Below are positions 1-8,911 of a stretch of 46,827 nt of DNA, one piece after another; position 1 is the first letter of the stretch; each line of letters opens with the position of its first letter. The notes under the pieces are model-generated. The model ran no database searches. It was not told the DNA's origin and was given only the letters and a program-made list of their open reading frames with translations. Source of the stretch: Limnohabitans sp. Rim8. Its GTDB lineage: Bacteria; Pseudomonadota; Gammaproteobacteria; Burkholderiales; Burkholderiaceae_C. The stretch is from the NCBI GenBank assembly GCA_945901045.1, contig CAMDKK010000030.1:1-46827 (forward strand), written 5' to 3'. The position numbers were made by a program, and so were the translations under genes.

Positions 1-176
1 CTCGCGGAGGAAGCAAAGAAGACGCGCATCGTTGGGGCTACACTGAAAAATCGCTTGTTCACATTCTCATGGATCTGGGTTTTACAGACGTCCAACGGGT
101 TCTAGAAGGCGTAGACAGCGAACCCTGGCATCTTCATTTAATCGCACGACGACAATCAACCACTTTTGTCAATTAA
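1..176 (+). CDS. C-terminal end of a probable SAM-dependent methyltransferase (partial)
   Basis: An open frame enters from the left edge (codons in phase with base 3) and ends with TAA at 174-176, giving about 57 residues. The tail reads HRWGYTEKSLVHIL, then a G-F-x-D-V turn (LGFTDVQ) and a final strand WHLHLIARR. This order (Y-[ST]-x-x-x-L, a helix, then A/G-F-x-x-V and a closing hydrophobic strand) is usual for the last part of class I SAM-dependent methyltransferases, where the helix precedes the final antiparallel beta strands. The SAM-binding part is outside the window, so the substrate cannot be named. It points toward sodB and is convergent with it. Confidence 0.5.
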   Translation, partial: RGGSKEDAHRWGYTEKSLVHILMDLGFTDVQRVLEGVDSEPWHLHLIARRQSTTFVN

Positions 177-362
177 GTCAATTTGTCTCAACTGAATTTT
201 TTGCAGGTTTCTGAACTGAATTAATCCTAATTGTGCTTGCTTAAAAGCATTCCTCGCCTCCTACCCACAGTCAGTCGCCCTCATGCAGTTGCACTTCGTT
301 CGCCGTGATCAACTTGCTACGCGACTTGCAACCATAAGAGTGCGCCCAAGCTGGGCGAACAC
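177..362. other. Intergenic stretch, no gene seen
   Basis: Convergent gap between the methyltransferase tail and the sodB terminator. I see no credible coding frame or RNA gene. A short hairpin (GCCCA-AGC-TGGGC, about 344-356) precedes the sodB terminator and may belong to the same termination region. Confidence 0.4.
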
Positions 363-389
363 AACAAAAAACCCGGCAGAGCCGGGTCT
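363..389 (-). terminator. Rho-independent terminator of sodB
   Basis: Perfect 7-bp stem ACCCGGC / GCCGGGT with a three-base loop at 371-387. On the minus strand it is followed by a run of T (complement of 365-370). It lies about 27 bases past the sodB stop, the right place for that transcript. Confidence 0.8.
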
Positions 390-415
390 TGGAGCCGAAC
401 TTGGGTGGCTTGAAT

Positions 416-997
416 TTAAGCGAAATTGGCTTCGGCAAACGACCAATTGACCAATTTGTCGAGGAATGTTTCAACAAACTTAGGGCGCATATTCCGGTAG
501 TCAATGTAGTAAGCATGCTCCCATACGTCCACAGTCAACAAGGCTTTGTCAGCGGTCGTTAAAGGCGTGCCAGCTGCACCCATGTTCACAATCTCGACAG
601 AACCGTCTGCCTTTTTGACCAACCATGTCCAGCCGGAGCCGAAGTTGCCAACAGCGCTCTTAACGAAAGCTTCTTTGAAAGCACTGTAGTTGCCAAACTT
701 GGCATTGATGGCATCAGCCAAAGCACCAGAAGGCTCACCGCCACCCTGTGGCTTCATGCAGCTCCAGAAAAAAGTATGGTTCCAGATCTGGGCTGAATTG
801 TTGTAAACGCCGCCGCTTGATTTTTTGATGATCTCTTCCAAGCTCATAGCCTCAAACTCAGTGCCTTTTTGCAAATTATTGAGGTTAACGACATAAGCGT
901 TGTGGTGCTTTCCGTGGTGGAATTCGAGCGTTTCCTGGCTGTAGTTAGGGGCCAGTGCATCGATGGCGTAAGGCAATGCGGGCAAGGTATGTTCCAT
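416..997 (-). CDS. sodB: Superoxide dismutase [Fe]
   Basis: Cytoplasmic iron superoxide dismutase, converting superoxide to hydrogen peroxide and oxygen. The 193-residue product is full length for the family. The N-terminal helical domain carries the first metal ligand in LEFHHGKHH (His27), the second is in IWNHTFFW, and the C-terminal pair sits in DVWEHAYYIDY. The Gln of AQIWNHTFFW and the surrounding pattern are typical of the Fe rather than the Mn type. The frame stays open upstream, but ATG at 997 is the start because AGAGGA lies just before it and homologues begin MEHTLPxLPY. It lies downstream of xseA on the same strand with about 84 bases between, and ends at a clear terminator. Confidence 0.95.
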   Translation of the reverse strand: MEHTLPALPYAIDALAPNYSQETLEFHHGKHHNAYVVNLNNLQKGTEFEAMSLEEIIKKSSGGVYNNSAQIWNHTFFWSCMKPQGGGEPSGALADAINAKFGNYSAFKEAFVKSAVGNFGSGWTWLVKKADGSVEIVNMGAAGTPLTTADKALLTVDVWEHAYYIDYRNMRPKFVETFLDKLVNWSFAEANFA

Positions 998-1080
998 GAG
1001 ATCCTCTTGAAAGTGTAGAAAAATTATCGGCCTATTGTAGGTCGATACAGTGAGGCCTGCCTCACTGCAGTCAAATGGTC

Positions 1081-2403
1081 TTAGGTCTTGAGGGGTTGTC
1101 CCGCCACGTTCAAGGGCACCTGACCATCTGCAAGCGTGGCCATCAGCGGCTGCCCGAGGTGAATGTTTTGCACCGATGTTAAAGCCTGCCCATTCTCTTG
1201 GGTTAACCATGCGTAGCCCCTTTGCAGTACCAAACGGGGGTCAAGCAAATCCAGACGCAATTGCGCTCTTGCCAGCCTTTCACGGCGTCCACCCACATCA
1301 TGGTTGACAGCTTGCGGCAACTGCTGCGCCCAACGCAACAGTGCTTGACGATGCTCTCGTACAGCATGCGTTCCACCGAATTGAAGCTGCTGAGCAAACC
1401 GGTTCAACATCAAACGATGTTCCGCCATGCGCGATGAAGGACGACCCAACCGAGCCGACAGGGTATCGACCCGCTGAGCATGCCTGTCCAAATGCCTGTG
1501 CACCGCGCTGTCTAGCTGATCGCGCATGAGTCCCAATGCATCGCGCCAGACTTGCAAGGGCTGAGAGGCCATTTCAGCGGCTGCAGTGGGCGTAGGGGCC
1601 CGGACATCGGCCACAAAATCGGCCATCGTGAAGTCGGTTTCATGCCCTACGCCGCACACAATGGGAACCGGACTGGCCGCAATGGTTCGCGCCAGCTGCT
1701 CGTCATTGAAGGACCACAAATCTTCCATAGAGCCGCCGCCACGCACCAGCAAAATCACATCAACACCATGAATACCTTTCTCGATGTGGGCATAGAGCTT
1801 CAGCAAAGCACCGACAAGGCTGGATGCTGCGCCGGCCCCTTGGACTGCTGCGGGTGACAAAATGACCGGTATGTGGGGCGCCCTGCGCTGCAGGGCTGTG
1901 ACAACGTCGTGCCATGCGGCAGCACCCAAGGAGGTGACCACGCCGATGCTGCGAGGCATCACAGGCAAGCCGCGTTTGCGAACGGGATCAAACAAGCCTT
2001 CTGCTTCCAGCTTGGCTTTGAGGCGCAAAAACTGCTCGAACAATGCGCCTTGGCCCGCCTTCTGCATCGACTCCACGATCAGCTGCAGGTCACCTCGGGC
2101 CTCGTAAACCCCTAGTCGGCCACGAACTTCGACCAACTCACCGTCTTTTGGTGAAAAATCGAGCAACCCAGCAGATCGCTTGAACATGGCGCAACGAATC
2201 TGGCCGGTGGCATCTTTGAGAGAAAAATAACAATGACCACTCACAGCACGAGAAAACCCCGAAATCTCGCCGCGAACCGCGACAGGATTGAAGCGAGACT
2301 CCAAAGCATCAGCAACGGCGCGGCACAGCGCCCCAACCGCCCAGACACGCCCTGAATTCAGTGGGTTGTCGCCGTTCATGCTTTGCTCCAGTGGGCCAGA
2401 CAA
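1081..2403 (-). CDS. xseA: Exodeoxyribonuclease VII large subunit
   Basis: Catalytic large subunit of exonuclease VII, which with XseB degrades single-stranded DNA to oligonucleotides in repair. The 440-residue length is normal. An N-terminal OB-fold is visible (VWAVGALCRAVADAL, VRGEISGFSRAVSGHCYFSLKD), followed by the central domain with GVVTSLGAAAWHDV, the VRGGGSMEDLWSFNDE motif, VGHETDFTMADFVAD and RAPTPTAAAE, and then a long helical region. The first ATG (2403) gives MSGPLEQS before the conserved MNGDNPLNSGRVW, so an internal start at the second Met is equally possible. xseB is not adjacent. In many Burkholderiales exbB and exbD would lie between xseA and lpxK; here they are absent. Confidence 0.95.
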   Translation of the reverse strand: MSGPLEQSMNGDNPLNSGRVWAVGALCRAVADALESRFNPVAVRGEISGFSRAVSGHCYFSLKDATGQIRCAMFKRSAGLLDFSPKDGELVEVRGRLGVYEARGDLQLIVESMQKAGQGALFEQFLRLKAKLEAEGLFDPVRKRGLPVMPRSIGVVTSLGAAAWHDVVTALQRRAPHIPVILSPAAVQGAGAASSLVGALLKLYAHIEKGIHGVDVILLVRGGGSMEDLWSFNDEQLARTIAASPVPIVCGVGHETDFTMADFVADVRAPTPTAAAEMASQPLQVWRDALGLMRDQLDSAVHRHLDRHAQRVDTLSARLGRPSSRMAEHRLMLNRFAQQLQFGGTHAVREHRQALLRWAQQLPQAVNHDVGGRRERLARAQLRLDLLDPRLVLQRGYAWLTQENGQALTSVQNIHLGQPLMATLADGQVPLNVAGQPLKT

Positions 2404-2755
2404 GCCCTCTGGCGGCTCGAAAAAAACGCAAACGCAGAAAGGTATTCCACAAAATACATCAAATGGATTAAGCTTTTAAATTTACATGGGAAAAACATGA
2501 TAAAAAACTCTAAGTCAATGATTTAATTTAATAAAAAAATTATTTTATTTTCTAAAAACGACAGAACCAAGAGAAAATTCAGAAGGATTTCAAGACAATG
2601 AGAAAGTTATTCACAATCTTATCCACAGAAATTGTGTGTAAGTGCAATGGACAATAGCTTGTGCCTAACTGTCCAGAGGTTCGTACATAATCGGGGCATG
2701 TTTGAAAGCAATGTGTTTGCTTTTGTGTGATGGAAATCATGGGAGGGATTTAACT
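2404..2755. promoter_or_regulatory. AT-rich divergent intergenic region with DnaA-box-like sites
   Basis: This gap separates xseA (minus) from lpxK (plus). Bases 2461-2570 are extremely AT-rich, with long A and T tracts. Just beyond lie TTATTCACA (2607-2615) and TTATCCACA (2619-2627), a one-mismatch and a perfect match to the DnaA box, in the same orientation and 12 bases apart. A reverse near-match, TGTGTGTAA, is at 2633-2641 and a weaker one, TATTCCACA, at 2443-2451. The divergent promoters for both flanking genes must also be here. Function as a DnaA-binding site is inference. Confidence 0.45.
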
Positions 2756-2809
2756 TTGCTGACCATCATACAAGCCACTGCCCAGTCCTGCGAGGGCTCG
2801 GCGTTTTGA
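2756..2809 (+). pseudogene. 17-codon leader frame, possible exbB 5' remnant
   Basis: A strong ribosome-binding sequence GGGAGGGA (2741-2748) precedes a TTG at 2756. The frame reads MLTIIQATAQSCEGSAF and stops with TGA at 2807-2809, only 8 bases before the lpxK ATG at 2818. The first residues match the usual start of ExbB/TolQ-type proteins of Burkholderiales (M-L/F-x-I-I-Q-A). exbB-exbD normally sit between xseA and lpxK in this group and are missing here, so the frame may be what is left after their deletion. It may now serve as a leader whose translation is coupled to lpxK. Not proven; a chance frame is possible. Confidence 0.4.
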
Positions 2810-2817
2810 AGCATGGT

Positions 2818-3804
2818 ATGGAACTTGATTTCAAAAAACTGTTGCCAGAGATTTGGCTGACCAAGGGATGGCTTTCTAATTTGTTGTGCCCTTTTTCTTG
2901 GTTTTATCGATTGTTGGTCTGGCTGCGCCGGAGTTTGTACCGGTGGGGATTTTTCAAATCAGAAAAAGTCAACGCGCTGGTAATCGTCGTGGGGAACGTC
3001 GTTGCAGGGGGCGGCGGAAAAACACCTCTGACGATGGCCATCGTTGAGCATTTGAAAAATTCAGGCTTTCGTGTCGGGGTGATCTCTCGTGGCTTTGGTC
3101 GCACCAGCAAGAACGTACGCGAAGTCGACGCCAATGACAGACCTCTTGACGTTGGCGACGAGCCCTTGATGATTCACCTGCGCTGCCAAGTGCCCGTTTT
3201 TGTCGCTTTGCAGCGCCTCGATGCCGCCAAGGCATTGTTAGAAACCTATCCCCAAACAGATATCGTGGTCTGCGACGATGGATTGCAGCACTACGCCTTG
3301 GCGCGCGACATTGAAATTTGCGCAATGGACGCCAGAGGGACAGGCAATGGCCGTCTCTTACCTTCAGGCCCTTTGCGGGAGCCCTGGCCTCGCAAAGTCG
3401 ACCTCCTGATTCACACCGGCCATCGCGCCTTACCTGAAGGCTTTTCGTCAACAAGGCAATTGTCCGACCAAGCCATCAATTCAAAGGGCGATGTCATCTC
3501 TTTGCGTTCTCTGGAAAAGCAATCACTCAACGCTGTCGCTGCGATCTCTCAACCGCAAGCCTTCTTTGACATGCTGGAAGCCCACGGAGTGCATCTGGAT
3601 CAAAAATGGGGTCTGCCGGATCACGACAGTTTTGAAGGATGGACGCCTCCGCCCAACGGTAACTTATTGGTGTGTACAGAAAAAGATACCCTTAAATTAT
3701 GGGCCATATGTCCTCATGCCTTCGCCATTCGATTGGAGTTTGAGCCTGAGAAATCGTTTTGGTTGGCGTTAGACAAACAGGTCAATGCTGCCCTGGAAGC
3801 GTAA
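2818..3804 (+). CDS. lpxK: Tetraacyldisaccharide 4'-kinase
   Basis: Inner-membrane kinase that phosphorylates the 4' position of the lipid A disaccharide precursor to form lipid IVA. An N-terminal hydrophobic segment ([15 protein letters not shown]) is followed by the P-loop region [14 protein letters not shown], then GVISRGFGR and DVGDEPLMI, all standard for Lpx[24 protein letters not shown] and the near-C-terminal CTEKDTLKL are also typical. Two starts are possible: TTG at 2806, giving MKHG before the ATG, or ATG at 2818. I chose ATG, which gives 328 residues. It leads a plus-strand row lpxK-Trm112-kdsB-adk and is preceded by the short leader frame. Confidence 0.95.
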   Translation: MELDFKKLLPEIWLTKGWLSNLLCPFSWFYRLLVWLRRSLYRWGFFKSEKVNALVIVVGNVVAGGGGKTPLTMAIVEHLKNSGFRVGVISRGFGRTSKNVREVDANDRPLDVGDEPLMIHLRCQVPVFVALQRLDAAKALLETYPQTDIVVCDDGLQHYALARDIEICAMDARGTGNGRLLPSGPLREPWPRKVDLLIHTGHRALPEGFSSTRQLSDQAINSKGDVISLRSLEKQSLNAVAAISQPQAFFDMLEAHGVHLDQKWGLPDHDSFEGWTPPPNGNLLVCTEKDTLKLWAICPHAFAIRLEFEPEKSFWLALDKQVNAALEA

Positions 3805-3833
3805 GGCTTGCCAATCTCCTTTATCATTCCATG

Positions 3834-4040
3834 ATGGACTCTAAAATGTTGGAACTGCTGGTTTGCCCCGTGACCAAAGGACACTTGGATTGGGACAAAG
3901 AACGACAAGAATTACGCTCACGCAGTGCCAGGTTGGCGTATCCGGTGCGTGATGGAATACCGGTGCTCCTTGAAAATGAAGCCCGTGTTTTATCGGACGA
4001 AGAAATAGAAATGATCCCCGCCCGAACACCTTTGGTTTAG
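3834..4040 (+). CDS. Trm112-like small protein (UPF0434 family)
   Basis: A 68-residue protein beginning [20 protein letters not shown], with [18 protein letters not shown] in the middle and a C-terminal acidic helix. This is the pattern of bacterial Trm112/UPF0434 proteins, which sit between lpxK and kdsB in many proteobacteria. The second Cys of the usual CPxC pair is absent (CPV), as in many bacterial members, so zinc binding through it is unlikely. A second ATG directly upstream (3831) is an equal alternative start. The bacterial role is not well defined; related proteins act as partners of methyltransferases. It lies 29 bases after lpxK and 12 before kdsB. Confidence 0.85.
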   Translation: MDSKMLELLVCPVTKGHLDWDKERQELRSRSARLAYPVRDGIPVLLENEARVLSDEEIEMIPARTPLV

Positions 4041-4052
4041 AGGCATTCAGAC

Positions 4053-4841
4053 ATGAGCTTACTCACCGAAATCACGCCCTTCATGGTCGTGATACCCGCT
4101 CGATTGGCATCGAGCAGACTGCCCAATAAGCCCTTGGCCGACATCGCGGGAATTCCGATGGTTGTGCGCGTTGCCCAACGCGCACAACAATCACAAGCCT
4201 CTAAGGTGGTGGTTGCAGCAGACCACCTCAGCATCGTTCAGGCATGTGAGGCGCATGGCGTATTCGCCGTAATGACCCGAGAAGACCATCCAAGCGGAAG
4301 CGATCGTTTAGCAGAAACCTGCCAGCAAATGGGCTGGGATGACAGCACCATTGTGGTTAACGTTCAAGGTGATGAGCCCTTGATGAGTCCCGATTTAATC
4401 AACCAAGTTGCGTCACTGCTCAATGAGCGTCCCGAAGCCAGCATGAGCACAGCAGCGCATGCCATTGAATCGGTAGCCGAGTTTGCAAATCCGAATGTGG
4501 TCAAAGTTATCTTGGATGCACGCCAATTGGCGATGTACTTCAGCCGGGCACCGATTCCTTGGTGGCGGGATGGCAACTTGCAGGGTCTCACAGCACTGCC
4601 TGCTCACTTACCTCTTAGGCACATTGGCATTTATGGGTACAGAGCAGGGTTTTTAAAAAAATTCCCTCATTTGACGCAAGCCCCCGTGGAAATCATTGAG
4701 GCTTTAGAACAAATGCGGGCCCTGTGGCATGGCCATAAAATTGCCGTGCACGTGACGGACCAAGCTCCTGGCCCTGGTGTAGACACCCCGGAGGATTTGC
4801 AACGTGTCAGAAGCTTGTGGTCGCAGTCTAAGATGATTTAA
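4053..4841 (+). CDS. kdsB: 3-deoxy-manno-octulosonate cytidylyltransferase
   Basis: Activates Kdo as CMP-Kdo for lipopolysaccharide inner-core synthesis in the cytoplasm, so it works in the same pathway as LpxK upstream. The 262-residue protein shows the nucleotidyltransferase signature [22 protein letters not shown] near the N-terminus, then [23 protein letters not shown], the conserved YFSRAPIPW and [13 protein letters not shown], and ends with [13 protein letters not shown]. The start at ATG 4053 is preceded by AGAGG. Some homologues begin closer to VVIPARL, so the first ten residues are a little longer than usual. Confidence 0.95.
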   Translation: MSLLTEITPFMVVIPARLASSRLPNKPLADIAGIPMVVRVAQRAQQSQASKVVVAADHLSIVQACEAHGVFAVMTREDHPSGSDRLAETCQQMGWDDSTIVVNVQGDEPLMSPDLINQVASLLNERPEASMSTAAHAIESVAEFANPNVVKVILDARQLAMYFSRAPIPWWRDGNLQGLTALPAHLPLRHIGIYGYRAGFLKKFPHLTQAPVEIIEALEQMRALWHGHKIAVHVTDQAPGPGVDTPEDLQRVRSLWSQSKMI

Positions 4842-4852
4842 ACAGACCCTGA

Positions 4853-4866
4853 TCTCCGATCGGAGA
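4853..4866. repeat. Perfect 14-bp palindrome between kdsB and adk
   Basis: TCTCCGATCGGAGA reads the same on both strands. It lies 11 bases after the kdsB stop and over 110 bases before adk. No T-run follows, so it is not a standard terminator; it may be a weak terminator or a protein site. Confidence 0.35.
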
Positions 4867-4961
4867 CGTAAGCCCGTTGAGAGAAACGCGTGATATTCTT
4901 CGAGTGCAGGTTGTGATTCTGTTTCTTATAAATAGCGCTCCAACGTGCCATTGATTTATAA

Positions 4962-5636
<675 letters not shown>

Positions 5637-5640
5637 GCAC

Positions 5641-6597
5641 TCAGGGCATCAGAGAAAGCATCAATGCGACTCGCGCTTTAACAGGGCTCAAACCTTGCGA
5701 ATCCGGGATCAGTGCATCGGGAATGCTGACCACGCGCCCCAAGGAACACCTTGTGGCGCGAACCACTTTGACGCCTTGTGACATCGCCCGCAGTAAAGAA
5801 GCCATCAAGGCATCAGAAACCGTGCCATTGCCGGTACAAGCAACCACCAAGCCTTGAATGCCGTGAGTCACCAGAGCATCAACCACTTTGCCATTCGCAC
5901 CCACACAGTTCAAGACAATCTCAACCTGCGGCCATGACCCACTCTCCGGCAATGACAGTGCATCTCGGTCAGGCAAGGCCAACGCAATTGGGCCCACCGA
6001 CCAGCGGACCCGCCCCTCTTCTGTCCAAGCTAATGGGCCTGCTTCACCCGAGTTGAATGCATCGAGTCGGTAAGGATGAATTTTTTGTACATGCTCAGCA
6101 GCATGGACAACACCTGCACACACCACAACCACACCACATGCTTTGTCATCCATCACCACAGACAAAGCGTCCAGCAAGTTTTGCGGACCATCTGGGCTCA
6201 GAGCACTGGCGGGGCGCATGGCACAGGTTAAAACCACAGGCTTGACTGAAGGCACGACAGAACGAAGGAAATACGCTGTTTCTTCAATCGTATCGGTTCC
6301 ATGCGTAATCACGATACCTTGAACATCAGGCTCGGCAATGTGCAGGGCGACGCGGCGGGCCAAAGCCTCCCAGATTGCAAAATCCATGTCTTTGCTATCG
6401 ACTTGAGCCACTTGCTCAAATGCCAACTTAAACCCCTCCACATGGCTTTTAAAACCCTGAATATTGCGAGCCAACGTTTCGATGTCAATTTGGGCGGCAT
6501 CATAAGAAATGTTGTCATTTACCAACGCTGAATACCCGGCGATCGTTCCTCCGGTGCCCAAAACGACAATTTTTCGACTTGAATTCGTATCAATCAC
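5641..6597 (-). CDS. L-asparaginase (type I/II asparaginase family)
   Basis: Hydrolyses L-asparagine to aspartate and ammonia. The 318-residue protein carries both threonine motifs: VVLGTGGTIAG near residue 15, with the nucleophile Thr, and ITHGTDTIEETAYFL near residue 100, with the second Thr and Asp. VLTCAMRPASALSPDGPQNLLDA and the late GNGTVSDAL are also family features. I see no signal peptide, so it is probably cytoplasmic. The start codon is GTG at 6597, supported by AGGA nine bases before it. It is transcribed divergently from lexA, and the two LexA boxes lie only 18-52 bases upstream of its start. Confidence 0.9.
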   Translation of the reverse strand: MIDTNSSRKIVVLGTGGTIAGYSALVNDNISYDAAQIDIETLARNIQGFKSHVEGFKLAFEQVAQVDSKDMDFAIWEALARRVALHIAEPDVQGIVITHGTDTIEETAYFLRSVVPSVKPVVLTCAMRPASALSPDGPQNLLDALSVVMDDKACGVVVVCAGVVHAAEHVQKIHPYRLDAFNSGEAGPLAWTEEGRVRWSVGPIALALPDRDALSLPESGSWPQVEIVLNCVGANGKVVDALVTHGIQGLVVACTGNGTVSDALMASLLRAMSQGVKVVRATRCSLGRVVSIPDALIPDSQGLSPVKARVALMLSLMP

Positions 6598-6614
6598 TTG
6601 CAGAATCCTAAAAA

Positions 6615-6649
6615 CTGGTTAAAAATACAGTTACTGGATAAGAAAACAG
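6615..6649. promoter_or_regulatory. Two tandem LexA (SOS) boxes
   Basis: Two 16-bp sites of the form CTGG-N8-ACAG lie at 6615-6630 and 6634-6649. Each differs from the classical CTGT-N8-ACAG at one base. Starts are 19 bp apart, nearly two helical turns. They lie 19-54 bases upstream of lexA and immediately upstream of the divergent asparaginase gene. This fits autoregulation of lexA. Confidence 0.85.
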
Positions 6650-6668
6650 TACCCTCAAGGAAAACCAG

Positions 6669-7352
6669 ATGATCACGTCAATGACAGACCACCCCAAACT
6701 GACGGCACGACAGCAGCAGATCTTGGAGCTGATTCAAAACAGCATAGCCGAAACCGGTGCACCGCCAACACGCGCGGAAATTGCACATACTTTGGGGTTT
6801 AAGTCTGCCAATGCAGCCGAAGAACATTTGCAAGCCTTGGCGCGTAAAGGTGTGATTGATTTGGTCAGTGGAACCTCCAGAGGCATCCGGCTGAAAGGCG
6901 CTGCACGCAGCCCATTGCGACACAACAGCGATCCAGCCAACAGCTTCATGTCCCACATCACTCAATGGGCATTGCCCCTTGTAGGTCGGGTTGCCGCAGG
7001 CTCACCCATTTTGGCGCAAGAGCATGTGGACACCACCTACCATGTTGAAAACAATCTTTTTCAAGAACGTCCCGATTACCTGCTGCGCGTAAGAGGCATG
7101 TCCATGCGTGACGCTGGCATCATGGATGGCGATTTGCTCGCCGTTAAGTCAACCAAAGAGGTTCGCAATGGTCAAATCGTCGTGGCCAGACTGGGCGATG
7201 AAGTGACCGTCAAACGGCTACGCCGTACTGGCAGTTTGATTGAATTACTGCCCGAAAACCCTGACTACAGCATCATCGTCGTTGACCCTGAAGAACCGTT
7301 TGACATCGAAGGCCTTGCGGTCGGGTTAATCCGTAATACCTTGCTGATGTAA
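6669..7352 (+). CDS. lexA: LexA repressor, SOS response regulator
   Basis: Represses DNA-damage genes and cleaves itself when RecA filaments form. The N-terminal winged-helix domain ([39 protein letters not shown]) is followed by a linker and the S24 peptidase domain. The cleavage bond is Ala110-Gly111 in GRVAAGSPI, the nucleophile is Ser145 in [10 protein letters not shown], and the general base is Lys182 in EVTVKRL, so it is autocleavage-competent. Its 227 residues exceed E. coli LexA, mainly through the linker around residues 76-96. AAGGA lies 7 bases before ATG 6669; an internal ATG gives MTDHPKLT as an alternative. Two LexA boxes stand upstream. Confidence 0.97.
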   Translation: MITSMTDHPKLTARQQQILELIQNSIAETGAPPTRAEIAHTLGFKSANAAEEHLQALARKGVIDLVSGTSRGIRLKGAARSPLRHNSDPANSFMSHITQWALPLVGRVAAGSPILAQEHVDTTYHVENNLFQERPDYLLRVRGMSMRDAGIMDGDLLAVKSTKEVRNGQIVVARLGDEVTVKRLRRTGSLIELLPENPDYSIIVVDPEEPFDIEGLAVGLIRNTLLM

Positions 7353-7483
7353 GTTAAATCCCCTTTTTTAACGTACCGCTTCGGGTGGCGGGCGCTGGTG
7401 GTGATGACCTCCAGCCCTGGAGAGGTGCGTCCAATTGTCAATCCTGCCTGTGTTCAACCTCCTGCATTCACGAAAGGTTTCAC

Positions 7484-7825
7484 ATGGGAATCGCACTCTT
7501 CTCCTTTTCTTCGGTATTGGCTCAAATGAGCACTTGGGTCAACAAAAAAAAACCAGCCAAAGCAGCTTGTATCCGCCCTGCATTGCGCGTTCAACGCCGC
7601 GTCACGCCACAAGCCTGGGCGCGCAACACGTTCATTGGAGGCTCAAACGGCTTACTTTTGAACGACAACCTCGCCGCACCCCAGCCATTGCGTGTTGTTC
7701 GACTCAGTGAGGCCGACACAATCACAGAGGGCTCAGGTCGCATGAGAATTTCAGGCCGGATGGCCGACGTTTGCGCTGAACTCGATCGTCTTGCGGCAAA
7801 AGAGGCACAAATCTTGTCACATTGA
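7484..7825 (+). CDS. Hypothetical protein, 113 residues
   Basis: I do not recognise a family. The frame is open from 7385, but ATG 7484 with GAAAGG upstream is the best start, giving MGIALFSFSSVLAQ. The first 25 residues are weakly hydrophobic and then basic (NKKKPAKAACIRPALRVQRR). The C-terminus, RISGRMADVCAELDRLAAKEAQ, looks like a regular amphipathic helix. The codon pattern looks coding and it is followed, 48 bases later, by the hydroxyacid dehydrogenase, so it may be an accessory gene of that group. Confidence 0.6.
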   Translation: MGIALFSFSSVLAQMSTWVNKKKPAKAACIRPALRVQRRVTPQAWARNTFIGGSNGLLLNDNLAAPQPLRVVRLSEADTITEGSGRMRISGRMADVCAELDRLAAKEAQILSH

Positions 7826-7873
7826 AACGTCTGCCCCCCTGACTGAGCCTTCCGTCAAGGCACAATACGTGTT

Positions 7874-8881
7874 ATGAACATTGTGATACTTGACGACTAC
7901 CAAGACGTGGTTCGAAAACTCGACTGCGCGGCCAAACTCGATGCCTTTCCAGCCAAGGTGTACACCAACACTGTCAAGGGCATCGGGCAACTCTCTGTTC
8001 GACTGAAAGATGCTGATGTGATCGTTCTGATTCGCGAGCGCACACCTCTGAATCGCCAGCTGATTGACAAATTACCACGCCTGAAACTGATTTCTCAAAC
8101 AGGTCATGCCGGCCCCCACATCGATGTAGATGCCTGCACCGAACGCGGCATTGCAGTGGCGCAAGGTACCGGCTCGCCCTATGCACCTGCTGAGTTGACA
8201 TGGGCGCTCATCATGGCCGCGACTCGCCGACTCCCCCAATACATTGGGAATTTGAAACATGGTGCCTGGCAACAATCGGGCTTGAAGTCAGCCTCCATGC
8301 CTGTCAATTTCAGCATTGGTACCGTCCTGCGCGGTAAAACCCTGGGTATTTGGGGCTACGGCAAAATTGGTCAGTTGGTTGCTGCTTATGCCAAGGCTTT
8401 TGGCATGCAGGTGCTTGTGTGGGGAAGCGAAGCCTCCCGCGCGCGGGCGGCCCAAGACGGATTTATCCCGGCAACAAACCGCAACGCTTTTTTTGAAGAG
8501 TGTGATGTCTTGTCATTGCATTTGCGCTTGAACGATGCAACCCGCAGCATCGTCAAATTGGGAGACCTCTCGCGGATGAAGCAGACGGCCCTGATAGTCA
8601 ACACCTCCCGCTCTGAGTTGATTGAAACTGATGCATTGATCAGCGCTCTGAATCGGGGTCGCCCCGGTTTGGCTGCCATCGACGTGTTTGAAAACGAGCC
8701 GATCTTGCAAGGCCATGCTCTATTGCGGTTGGAAAACTGCATCTGCACCCCTCACATCGGCTATGTGGAAAAGGACAACTACGAGTTGTATTTTGGTGCG
8801 GCATTTGACAACGTTGTTAATTTCATCAAGGGCACCCCGACCAACATCGTCAACCCCGGTGCTTTGCAAGTTCGCCGATAA
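7874..8881 (+). CDS. D-2-hydroxyacid dehydrogenase family protein
   Basis: NAD(P)-dependent oxidoreductase of the D-isomer-specific 2-hydroxyacid dehydrogenase family (335 residues). The N-terminal catalytic domain has LIRERTPLN and ISQTGHAGPHIDVDAC. The Rossmann domain begins GKTLGIWGYGKIGQLVAAYAKAFGM. The catalytic residues appear in order: Arg in VNTSRSELI, Glu in DVFENEPI, and His in CTPHIGYV. The substrate cannot be set from sequence; phosphoglycerate- or glyoxylate-reductase-like activities are both possible. The MFS transporter gene starts 30 bases after it, suggesting uptake or export of the related acid. Confidence 0.88.
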   Translation: MNIVILDDYQDVVRKLDCAAKLDAFPAKVYTNTVKGIGQLSVRLKDADVIVLIRERTPLNRQLIDKLPRLKLISQTGHAGPHIDVDACTERGIAVAQGTGSPYAPAELTWALIMAATRRLPQYIGNLKHGAWQQSGLKSASMPVNFSIGTVLRGKTLGIWGYGKIGQLVAAYAKAFGMQVLVWGSEASRARAAQDGFIPATNRNAFFEECDVLSLHLRLNDATRSIVKLGDLSRMKQTALIVNTSRSELIETDALISALNRGRPGLAAIDVFENEPILQGHALLRLENCICTPHIGYVEKDNYELYFGAAFDNVVNFIKGTPTNIVNPGALQVRR

Positions 8882-8911
8882 GCGGGTCGAACAATCCACA
8901 TCGACTGGTCA

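Noticed and set aside
2461-2641. Chromosomal origin call
   Set aside because: Only two good DnaA boxes and no dnaA, dnaN or rpmH nearby; kept as a regulatory candidate.
4853-4866. Palindrome as kdsB terminator
   Set aside because: No T-run on either side, so not called as a terminator; listed only as a repeat.
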